Below are positions 45,431 to 56,823 of a stretch of DNA of 64,000 nucleotides, one piece after another (position 1 is the first letter of the stretch; each line of letters starts with the position of its first letter). The stretch is from Phoronis australis. Its lineage: Eukaryota; Phoronida; Phoronidae. A model generated the notes under the pieces. That model was not told the origin of the DNA and did no database searches. It saw only the letters and a program-made list of their open reading frames with translations. The DNA is taken from contig NMRA01000008.1 in assembly GCA_002633005.1 (NCBI GenBank), positions 966,284-1,030,283 of the forward strand, in the 5' to 3' direction. The translations under genes were made by a program, and so were the position numbers.

Positions 45431-48400
45431 TGTAAAGAAAGTAGTTCAAAAATCGTACACGATGTTGCACACAAACTCCTGTGCTGGTAGGCATGTACAG
45501 GCGTGAGTTACGTGGACCTGACGTCTTGCGAAAAAATCAGGAATTCTCGCGTCTACGAAACTCTGCCAAGAAGAGCGTTCCGTAGACTTAATTTCTCATG
45601 AAAGAAGCAAGATTTAAAATTGGATGTAATTTCCCTAATCACAAATTGATCTGCTATAACATACTTGGTAAAAGTTTGATTGTGGAAGCATAATTATTTT
45701 ATGTGACAAAATCTGAGATGAGTTCCATCGAAAAATGTAGTACTGTAACAATGAAACTAATTCCATTCGATTTTGTAAAGGGGTCACGATTCACAATGAC
45801 AGAAACCTAAAACATGCAAATTTAGACGTATTAACTTAAATCTAAATTTGAATCAAAAGAACATTTTTCGATTTTCCAGACACTTTTGACACTGTCAATT
45901 TCGTGTGTTTTTTATCTGAGTTGAGTCATCAAGTTATTTAACTCGGTCCTCCTGTATAGTTTTTCAATCAGTTTTTTCGCAATTCTTGTCTCTGTAGGTA
46001 TCCTCAGTTCATTGATATCTCATCGCATATTTCGATCATAGTTTTTGTCACATTGCAAGTGATAACAATGAAGTGTTCGTAAAACTTAGTATTATCATCA
46101 TTTGAAATTACAGCGGTCAATAGATAAAGATTTGAAACGCGGTATCTGAAATGTCACTCGTGACTATCTCTTAAACTTTTAAAAAAGATTATCCAATTAC
46201 TTCAGGTCCTGTGTTTCCTGTACTTTCTTACTGCGAACAGAAATAGACAGTGGCATAATGAGTACAATAAGAAACCCGCCTACTCACTATGGAAAGGTAA
46301 ACGCAGCCGACAACTTGCTTCTGCGTAACGTTTTGGTTGATTCGTGTTAGTTTTAAGTATCGTTACTTGGCTTATGAAAGCGCAATGCTGCGGAAAACGT
46401 TTAAACAAACTCTTTATCAAAATATTAGTGCAGGCGAATCATCTGTTTATTCTTGTACACTGACGTTTCCTTTTGTATGAGACAGTAACAAGGAGCAAAA
46501 ACTTCAGTGCTCGCATTTTGTTTCCGCTGTTTCTTTGATTATGATTTTCAGCCACAATGGAAGCCATCCTCAGGTTTCATTTATGTTGTAAATGACAATC
46601 GAACAATGTATGTTAATCGCAATTTCCTGTGTATGTTATTTCTTATTATTCTTCAATTGAAAAAAAAATGTTTGCGTTCTTTTGTTTCCGTATATCGCCT
46701 GTCTTTGTGCAGTACAAGTGTAACATTTTCTGTTTAAAGGTACAATAAGGCCGCGCCTTGACCTGACAGGTGGCAACTGCATCAGGTCAGGTACAATCAA
46801 GTGATTGTCACGGTGGCGAAGTCCCACACGCGCAAAGACATTCCAGGCGTAATACAGCAACGTCTAAATTCTCTACAGCATGTTTTTGCTTACATTTTGA
46901 TGAAACTGGAGCAGTATGAACAATATGGCTTCTGGGGAAGCAAACGATCGTTGTACGCAGAGAAAAAGTCACGATAGCAAGCTTTTAAGACCATTCAAAA
47001 AGATTTCGCCAGCCCGTTAATACGCCAAGCTCAATGCGTGCAGGCCTTCATTACTCAGAGGCGAGAGTCTCGCGAAAAAGAAAGAGCGCCCAAACTTCGC
47101 CAGATATCCCCATGTATCACAAGCGAAGCACGGGATAACACTTACTAGTTTCCTTAACGAAATTTTTGCGAAACTGCACGCGGGTGTGTGATAGATTCAG
47201 AAAGACACATGGAGTTTGTCTTTCGAAGTCTCTGTTGTCTTTTGAGTTTTGGCTAAATATATATCAGTCTAAAGATGGCTCAGGCTGTCTCACGAACGCA
47301 GCCCCAAGACTAAAATCCAGACCTAACCTATTTATACAACCCTTAAAGCCATAGACGGAAATCCGCAGCCTGCTCAGGAGCAGATTGAAAGTCAAAGCTA
47401 AGAGACAAAATCAATCAACTTTTTGCTCTAGATTCTTCGAAAGACAGGCCACTGGTACTGTGCAGTAGTTCTACTCTTCATGAATGTTCGGCAACGAGAT
47501 CAGATAGTATGGTAAGCTATTTCAGAGCACACATTCTGGTGGGAAATTGCTTCTGCGCAGCTTCGCTGCATTTGCAAGTTTGATTTCGTGCCCACAGTGG
47601 TCTCGTGTTCAGTGTTTTGGTTGTGACTTCCGCATATCACGATGTCATTCAAATTTATAGTTTCACGTTATTTGTCAATTCACATTACTATAAAGAAAAT
47701 ATAACGAAAAAACATTCGTGAAACGTTATAAACATGAATTTCTTTCACTTTTTGTCTATTTATTTGTTGGTAATAAGAGTCGTTGGTTTATCCAGGCGCT
47801 TATTCATCTGATCGTGAAGTTTACTGTATTTTTATCAGCGACAAGCACTTTTCCGATTGCGTTCTCGGTATATAGTTGGTCTCGGTTGATTTTTGGAACG
47901 ATCGTAGTCGCGAGGGATTGTCGTCACGGGAAATCACGTGTTTTGACGCATTCTCATAGCGTCGCCATAACCATTTTTTTCGAAAACTGCTGATGTACCT
48001 TTAGTTAGGAAAACAACAACCCATGATTAGTAGCAGTGAGTATTCAATCCCCAATAATCAATAAATTTGTCATGTGCGGCAAAATTGCCCACTTGTGCTA
48101 AACACATCTAATTTGAAAAAATGTTGTACTTTTGTTCTGACGTAGATATGCAAACGTGCGATACCTCCTAATAGAAATATTTTAGAAATACCCTAACTGT
48201 CTCCGCCTGTTACGCAGTAGTGAAACAAAAAAGTCGTGAAACACCACATAATTTCACCGACAAAGGAAATCCTCTTCGAGATTGTGCAATCGTTCTTTTA
48301 ACGATGAAATATTATCATCGGAATAAGGAATGAGAAATTGTAACAGTTATGTGACTAGTAATTTTTGAACACCTTCAATTCCTGTCGACGTGTTTCCTGT

Positions 48401-48474
48401 CACTGCATAAACTGTTTCAAGGGAATGGTTTGATAAGAGGTTTGCTACCGTGGAAAAGCGACTTCAATACCAGG

Positions 48475-48735
48475 ACCTAGGGTCTAATCTTTGTACTCGA
48501 AACTCGACTCGGTAACTTATCAATTACATGGCAAGCCTCAAGTGTACTCGAAAAATGCGGCGAGTCTGATTTCGAGTCTGAGTCAGGACCTAGGGCCAGG
48601 GTCTAATCTTTACCATCACAATCGGATTCGAAAATTAACCAAATGACCTTACAATTTTGTACTCGAATCACGCTGGGGCAAGACTGAGTTTTCGGAAGAT
48701 TATATCCAGGACCCTAATATCAGATTCAAGGCAGC
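48475..48735. repeat. Family A dispersed repeat, copy 4 (rearranged)
   Basis: Two ends of the type GGGTCTAATCTTTGTACTCG and GGGTCTAATCTTTACCATCA, and many ACTCGA motifs. A detached trace (CCGAGTAAAAAGATTAAACC) is near 49010. Confidence 0.45.
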
Positions 48736-50761
48736 AGTGTCATGATGAAATATGTCTTACCGCTATGTGGCGACAGGGTAGTTGATTGATACCGGTCTGC
48801 ATTATGGAGCGTTCGCGTTTTATGACTTCTTTGCGACCAGAATGCCAATGTTGTGGGGCAGTTCGTTCAAACGGTTTGCACAAAAAATGCCTAGCGTCTC
48901 AAGTTTTCTGTGAATGAAAGTTATCATGTCGCTTCGTCTCAGTCAACTCAGTCCATCTTGCGCACCATGTAGAATGTTTCCATTCGTCAATTTTACTGAG
49001 AGTCAAGTTCCGAGTAAAAAGATTAAACCACGGCCTTAGATCTTTGGCTCAGACGCAGGCCACACATGTCAAAGGTTATTCACGAACCTCCTGTGCCTGC
49101 TATGGCCGAGAGAGCTGAAAATATTGTCTTATGGTTAAAAAACACTGAATATGATCTTATTTAGAACTGAAAAGAATACAGCAATCCTTCTTAGAACTAG
49201 TCGCTCTCGGGACTTGTGTGCTAAAAACAACGAGACTTGAAAAATCCCTCTGGGGTCGTCTTTCAGATTCATCTTACACTTTGTATATGTGATAATGCTC
49301 ATGAGACAACTCTTACACTAACATTTGAGATTCTGTTACCCCAACACCTAAACGACTTTAAGCCAGTCTATACCTGTTCCATTCGATTCACACGTTAATG
49401 CTCGTGGCTTCGCCGCGATGCTGAAGAAAACGTATTCCTAATTTTCGTATAATGCGTCGATTTTAAAAATTCAAAGACGGCTACTATTTACTTTTCAATT
49501 TTAAAAAACATTTATGTTGGTCGTTTGCCTTACTTACTGTTCATTATTTGACTTTGAAACTCGTACACTAAACACACTAAACAAGCGTGTTGGCTTGCTC
49601 CTACATTTAGCTCGTCCAATACACATTCAGCCAAGCCCATGAATAGCGACTACTGTAGCTCACTTCAATCCGTGGTGGCGCCATCTAGCCTTTGATGCGC
49701 AGAGCAATTCGCTGGATGCTCTTGAGTAACTCAGTGCACGCTTCCTCGTCCACTTAAGTGCAAATACTGTTAGCGTAATATTTGCCTAATGTGTGGGTTT
49801 GAAACAAAATTTGTCAATTTTGAGCTTGTTAGCTCCTAAATTTTTTACTCGTGGTCCGTTTGATGTGTTCGCTCTATACTTTCGCTTATGAAAAACCGAT
49901 ATTTTCTGATAGCGCAGGTACTTTGCAAACGACGAGATTAATTATGTATGGTGATTGAGAAGTGATGCATAAAGTCTTCCAAAGAAAATTACCAATAAGC
50001 AATTTTAAACCTTTAGTCACGTGACAAGGGAGATAAATCTTAAGGTACTTTTTAACGCAGTCTCGGACCAAATGGTGCCGGTTCAGTAGTTTGCAGTAGT
50101 GTGGAGAATGAAATATACATAACTATGTAGATTTCGGGTGTGGATTTATGAAATGGAAATAAGGAGTGCCCAACTGCTTTTCGTTTCTAACATTTCCACG
50201 AACCTCTTGGGTGTAAAGGTATCTGAGCCATCCTAACAATGACTGGTGCCGTCTCCTCTTCAGCAATTACAATATCGGCTGAAATTCAAGCATGTATTGA
50301 TTGGCAGGTAGCAAGCTGGCTGTCAAAATTGTCAAGATGGACGTCAAAAATATGCCACTGGCTTCACGGTATTAGTGAAACGCACAAGTAAATTAGCAGC
50401 TGCCGTCTTAATTTCATGAAAGTATTTCTTCTAAAGTTAGCTAAGATTAGACACTACTCAAGTGGTTTTGCAGAAAGACGAATGCCAAAAAATCGTAATT
50501 GCCATTACAAGATGTAAAACTATTTAGACTCGTCCAATATCCATACTGCAACAAGCGAAGTTTCAGAAGTTTTATGAATAATTTTTAGAAAATTATGGGG
50601 TTTCCGAGATATCAAGACAGAGCCAACAAATGAAATGACCACTACGTTGCGAAGGATTAGTAAAGTCGGTCCGATAAGAAAGTGTCGAGCAAAATAGACT
50701 AGCTGCACGTACCTAAGAAGAGTTCAGCAGTAATTGCATGCATCCGAAAACCACCGTCTGC

Positions 50762-50920
50762 AGTGGCGGATTTAGAGGGGGGCCAAGGGGGCCATGCCCC
50801 CCCCTAAAATTCTCCAAGATTCCATTGGGCAGTTCGGGAGTGCCAATGTCTGACATGCAAAATCCTGGCTAATACTCTGCCCTGCCCCCCCAACTCAAAA
50901 TCCTGGATCCGCCCCTGGTC
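50762..50920. repeat. Family C dispersed element, copy 2 (reverse orientation)
   Basis: Begins CAGTGGCGGATTTAGAGGGG and ends CAAAATCCTGGATCCGCCCC, the reverse complement of the left end at 9038. It is about half as long as copy 1. Confidence 0.65.
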
Positions 50921-53900
50921 TATCATGTTTTCAACATTAGAAACCCATCCGTTCAATTATATTTTGACCTTAATGCACTTCAGCAGAGAGCTACATTCAA
51001 ACAACGCCAAAAACAAACATGGTCCTCTATAAGCCACCGAGAGCACTAGTTAGAACTTGCGGGAAATATTTAAAATCTGTTTGTAACATCGTCCTCTGGA
51101 CAGATGATTCATAAAAACTTGGTGCGCGTTCTTCATTTTCATTGGTTGCTTTCATTCTGGTTTGGATGACCGTCTTCCCACAATGCATTGTTATGTGACG
51201 TCACTATCTGTCAGTAAAAAGGTCAATTTAAGACCCCAACCAGAACATCTCGAACATTTTCTTCGCTTCGAGATTTGAGACTACGAAAATATCCAAATGT
51301 TTAGACCATTAAAGTGTTTTTCATTGACAGCATTTCTGAGGAAATCTGCAATGCAAGCGTTACAAATAGGGACAAAAAGAAATTGGGTGTTTTCTTAAGT
51401 CTGTGTGTTGTGTTGACTGAAGATTCGGGTACGCATGGAACGTTTTCATAACCATCATTAAGTCGTCTGAATTTGATATCGGATAATGCGAAAGTGAACT
51501 ATCTTTTAATTATGCAGAATTCGATTTCTTGGAAACAGAGTACGCGCTCGCCCTGAAAATCCCAAGACAAGGTACATTTTAGTGTTGTTTTAACACCTTG
51601 CATTTGCTATTATGTTAATCATGAGTTCGCCCTAACTGCAGACATCAGTGTTCCCAACATGTTCCATAGATCACATGTCGAAAGTGAGGCAACGCAAAAT
51701 TATTCATTTTTTGGGTGAATTCAGCCTAACCTCGGGTCATGAGGTGAAATTGAAAAGTAATCAGGATTCAGTTCAGGAAGTTCGAGTTATTTAGTGTGAG
51801 TTAATACACATTAGTTTATCAAGGGTTGTGTTATTTTAAGAGAGCAAATTTTACTTGCTGACACTTTAACGTGCTTACCCGCAGCAGACTATTGGAAATT
51901 GCTGACACGAAGCCCTAGAACACGTATTAGGAAAATGGTGCTTTTTTTCTTTTCTCATTCCCCAGATATATGCCTGGGCGTACTTTCGGAAACGAGGGAC
52001 CTGTTGTATAAACGGAAAGTGTACCAGCGACATCGAATTAGGAACGTCAATGTGTCAAATATGTGTAGCCATTATTTGAACCTGCGCGTATTTGGGCTCA
52101 TGCGCCTATATGTATGTTAAGGTGCGGCTATATTCGGAATTGGGCGAATTCTTGAATGCAAAACAAAACTGAAAAGCAAGATTCTAAAATATCTTATGAG
52201 AAAAACTGGACTTATTCGTTATAAAATGATAGATGCTGACATGTGATCAACTTAGCATTAACCATTCAAGGTAAAGTACAAAAGAATGCGCAAAAGCGGA
52301 CAAAATCCGGTCTCCCAGTTGTGGCATACACATATGCAAGAGCCGACAATTGTCGTCTGCGCTTACAGGTGAAACTAGTCGCAATATAGCCTGGATGAAA
52401 AACACAACAAATTCGTGAAAAAAAACGCTTTATGTGTTAAAATACTGGGACAGATAAGATAGTTTATTGTATCGTAGGTTACGTTTATTTTGCAAATAAG
52501 CCGAAACGTGCAGGAATAAACAATATCCCGTTTTCTTTAAGCCATATGTTTGTTTGAAACTCACAGACACTCTTCATAAGAAACGCAGCAAACCGTAGAT
52601 AATTTAAATTATGGCAACTAAAGTAGACTTATGGGTCTGGCCGTATTTGGAACTTTTCCCCAACGTAGGCCCATGGGCTAATTATACTTCTGATGACCCT
52701 GGTTGCGAAAATGTTAGGTACCATCCAATGGTATAGGATGACACATTTTCAACATTTTAATTTATCGCATAAAAAATTAAAAGATGCTGCTTTGCCTTAT
52801 TCGTCAATATAGAAATTCACGCCGCATGATTTTCTTCGTTTGAAACATGGAATTCGGGAAAATGTCGAAAACGGAAAACTTAGGGCCGGGTGAGCAACTA
52901 CCACTTCAAATGTTTGTGGTGAAGCCTGGATTACGTTCTTTTAACGTAACACACACGCGATGCGATTTCGGCGGGAAATCTTCGCTTATGGAACGGAAAT
53001 AATTCTATCCCAGAAGTCATCGTTCCATCCGCTCCGGGCAACATTGGTCGACATTTCAGTTATAAATGTATGCGAGTAAGGACCCGGGAGGGCGTTCTTG
53101 CGAAATGCTCGTTTTTCACTAGCGTGATTTTGCATGACCTTCCTGTCTTTCGTCTCATGCCTGTTTGATCAGAAGAAAATCCGATAAAAATTATGAAGCA
53201 TCTCATTCCCGTAAAATCTTACCTAAAATTCGTTCTTTAGATATTTTTAGTACTAGAATCAAAGCATGGTTGGAAAGTGCCTAACACAAGGCAGTAGTAT
53301 AAATTTATAGCACGTGTGGTTGCTGCAATGGGACACACAGAACATTTCGTTAAAAAACCTTAAGAACTGTCTAAAGTATATCATTTTGCGCAGAAAACAA
53401 ATTACTCCTGCCCTCCCTCCGGGAACACTGAACTTTAAGACTCTAAATTTGTCTAATCACATCGACTGAAGTTTGTAATATTGTCGACGTGTGCCAAACG
53501 ATTGGTCAAATCTCAAGTCAGTAGAGCACGAGACGAAAAATAAGTTTATTTTCCAAAACATTGGTGTCTGAACACTGAACATTGATATTTTAATAAATTC
53601 ACAAGCGACCTTAAAACTCTTTTTCCGTAGTGCACTGATGATTCTTTCATGGCAACGTTTTGTTAGCTCCGAAATTATATCTTACGAGATCATAGTTTCG
53701 TTTATTTGAAATAAATTCTGTGAAATTTCGTATGTTGTTATTTTGGAAATATGACAGAGCTGCATTTTTGTGAAAATTTGCGTAGGCTTTATAGAAACAC
53801 AAGATTATATCTTCTACGCACACAAGCTTGCTACGTAATGTACCGCCGACACAAATCGTTAAACTGCGTGGCTCATTTAAATCCTATGTATATCGTTCCT

Positions 53901-55415
53901 GCCTCACGTTAATGTAAACTGCAAAAAATCGACCAGAAATTGTGGCCTTAATTAAGACCGAGAGATAAAAACGGGGAGTTATCGGAAGTACGATATTCAT
54001 AGTCCCAAAGCGAGTGTTCTAAATTACCAGTTCTATTTTTTCTAATACAGGTATTTAGAGTCTTGTATTAAATTGTGGGCATAATTAAATACGACGCGAA
54101 CTGTGTTTTTACAGCCTTAATAAGTTCAAGATAAGAAACAAGACGTCGCGTGCTTTATACAAACCAACGTAAATGCGATACTTCACGAGATTCTCTGAAG
54201 GACTACCAAAGGGTTGCCATCGGCACCGATTATAACCAGTTAAGTGAACATCACGCTTGAATACAACACAGGTCGCTGTTTATGCGAAATAAGAATAAAA
54301 GAAACGACACAGTAATTCAAACGAAAACTGGTTGTTAAGTGAATTTTATTAAAGAAAAATTGGGAAGCATATTCTGTCGAGATATTTTTTTCAATTCTGA
54401 CTTCTTTTTCTTTCCATCTTCCGCTCTTCATCGGTTCCGTTCTTGGGCCATTTATCCGCTTACCCGCCCATTCCTGCACATCTCTATTAGGTTTTATCAG
54501 TAGGCTCCCAGTCTGCCTGTCCGTGTATCAAGGATTCCAAAAATTAACTGAAACACTGAATTTACCGGCGGACAGATTGACGGGAGTGTATTCAACGGCG
54601 AACGAAGACCGGTAATGAAAAACAAAGTCCAGAACAAAGACAACTTATGAAGCAAATATTTTATAAGGACTACCAAAATAAGTCAAAACAGGTGAAAGCC
54701 GGAGTCAGGCGTGGTTCGATGTCGTCGAACCCTGTTTTTGCCTATAAGCTGTTTTTAAACATCACACGGAAGTCAAATAACAATTTCCCATCATGTGTAT
54801 TATAAATCGACATTGTTTTGTTTTGATTAAATTACGAAAGCCGACAAGCGTGTGTTTCAATTATTTGGACCAAAGAACGTCAACGCTGCGAAAAATCGCG
54901 GAAATGAGTTTGACACCAACCGTCCGATCAGGCTGCTTATCGGTCGGAAACGCAGGATTTCGACATAAAAATGACTAAGCTTTAACTGATAAGTACAGCC
55001 ACTGAGTTCGCACTCCAACTGCAGCCACCTCCAGTCAACACTAGAATAATTTAAAAATTTGGACTCTATTCTGGAACGACGTTTTATGTATAGAAAATCG
55101 CTGTACTCTCCTATATTGCCATCTATTGTCCACAAGTGAAATTATGAAAGTGTCAAACGGCAACATGCACACACAAGGCCGTCCACGAATCTCCAAAGCA
55201 TGCGTACTTTTCAATGAATTGTTTTTACAGATAACTATCAAAACATTCATCTTTATGCCCGAAAACTAAATGAAGTGTCGTTCAACTTTTTAAATTGATG
55301 CGCGACCTCTGTGGGGTGATCAACAACTTGAGCATTGAAACCTTGGGAATTGGTTTACTTATTCTTCGGTAAGGGCAACTAAGAGTTAGCGTCTCTCGGT
55401 TTCAGCACCAAGTAA

Positions 55416-55563
55416 CCCTGAGTAGAGTTCAGTAACGCTAGGACCTCGCTAAAACGCAAGACTTCGCGAGATTACGTGAGATTTGCCGTGTACTTAAACG
55501 AGAGCACGTGATTTTGGGATAGATTTTAGCGAGGTCCTAACGTTACTCAATGAACTCTACCCT
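55416..55563. repeat. Palindromic MITE, family B, copy 3 (best preserved)
   Basis: TIRs of about 35 bp: GTAGAGTTCAGTAACGCTAG and AGGACCTCGCTAAAA at the left, TTTTAGCGAGGTCCTAACGT and GAACTCTAC at the right. The core matches the other two copies (AAGACTTCGCGAGATTACGT, then GCACGTGATTTTGG). Confidence 0.85.
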
Positions 55564-55658
55564 GTTTTGTGTGTCGCTGTAACAGTTTGACCTGGCCATT
55601 TTCTTGATCCGGGTCAGCCATTCATAGATGAGTCACTAGCACGTTGCAACAACAAAAC

Positions 55659-56600
55659 ACCTCAACAAAAGTTTGGAAATTTGTGCACTCGCCCGTCATT
55701 GTTTTTATTATTTTTTGTTCAATAAAATCATATTGCATACCAATGAAAAGCCCAGTCGTTCCCCTTTCCAACGATACCAATTTCGTCAATAAATGTTTCT
55801 TGTGTTCAGTAACTTTGCTTCCAAAGAGGGCTTGGTCTCAAATTGAATGTTGCAAGTTCATTGGAACTAAATATGTATTCAGGTTTGAGCACTCAGGTTT
55901 TTCAATAGCAATTACAGTGCTGGTTCCATGGTAATAACAACTTATGACAATTTAGCAACACTTAAAACACTTTATTTATTGAACAACTGACTGATAGACA
56001 ATAGTGATAGTCTTCTTAGTATGATCGGGTTGACAAACTATTCGCAGTGACACTACAGTTCTTTGTTGGAAGTTGTGCTTCAGTTTGGAGATGGCACTCG
56101 GACTCGCACCGAATCGTGTTGGTGCCACCTTCTGGGAAAAACCAGCATCAATTTGTCCAAGAGCTCGGGCCTTCGCTGTATTAGACAAAAGTGGCATACT
56201 TGGAGCTAGTACATTAGATTTTCACAATTCAATGAAGAAAGCTGCAAACTGGGCATTTCAGACACAATTTGCATAATTGCGATTCATGCTAACAGCCACC
56301 GACAGTTCCATGGTATCATTCAGTGTCTCACAAATTTGGTGTTTACTCGTCGATGTTAATCACCATTACATCACAGGTGGTGACACTGCGTGACAAAAAA
56401 ACAGAGAAATTTGCAACATTCACTTTGAGACCAAGCCCCCTTTGGCAGCAAAGTTACTGACCATATCAATAATTTATTGATAAAATGTGGTATTGTTGAA
56501 AAGGGGAATGACTGAGCATTCCATTGGTATGCAACATGACTTAAATAAAGTAATGAAAACACAGACGAGTGAATACAAATATTAAAACTGTTGTTGAGGT
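55659..56600. mobile_element. Non-autonomous DNA transposon, Tc1/mariner-type, with TIRs of about 200 bp
   Basis: Left TIR about 55659-55862 (starts ACCTCAACAAAAGTTTGGAA) and right TIR about 56371-56600 (ends ...TTGTTGAGGT) are strongly similar reverse complements. Shared blocks include TTGCATACCAATG, CAGTAACTTTGCT and GGCTTGGTCTCAAA. Between them, on the minus strand (about 56197-56050), is a frame with KARALGQIDAGFSQKVAP and FGASPSAISKLKHNFQQ. This is like the first helix-turn-helix of Tc1 transposases. The catalytic DDE part is absent. An expected TA duplication was not clear. Confidence 0.75.
56473..56478 (-). terminator. Possible AATAAA signal for the MAM gene, inside the transposon TIR
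   Basis: Nearest canonical AATAAA seen on the minus strand, about 350 nt past the stop at 56824, and within the right TIR of the element at 55659-56600. An ATTAAA at about 56793-56788 is closer to the stop. Confidence 0.3.
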
Positions 56601-56823
56601 ATTTATAAGAAATATTAATTTTAAATTCAAGGAATTACGATCTTGGTAAGAGGCAAAGACCAAGATACAACATATGAAAGTTAAAATAAACAAAACCGTG
56701 TGTCAAATCCCCATAAAATATTGCAGACTTGTTGTTTTTTCAACCGCCTTCGGCATCAACGCAATTGCTTCGAAATCTAATCTGACTTTTTAATACATCA
56801 AAGTAATTCTTTAAACAATGGCT

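Larger units (their letters stand above)
37760..55400. other. Gene desert of about 17.6 kb with dispersed repeats
   Basis: No exon with family similarity or a consistent splice chain was found on either strand; open frames are all under about 105 codons and look random. It holds palindromic MITEs (40430-40577, 43768-43930), a (GAT)n array, a 24-bp palindrome, family A traces (48475-48735 and about 49005-49040), a family C copy (50762-50920) and a poly-G run near 39220-39240. Confidence 0.5.
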
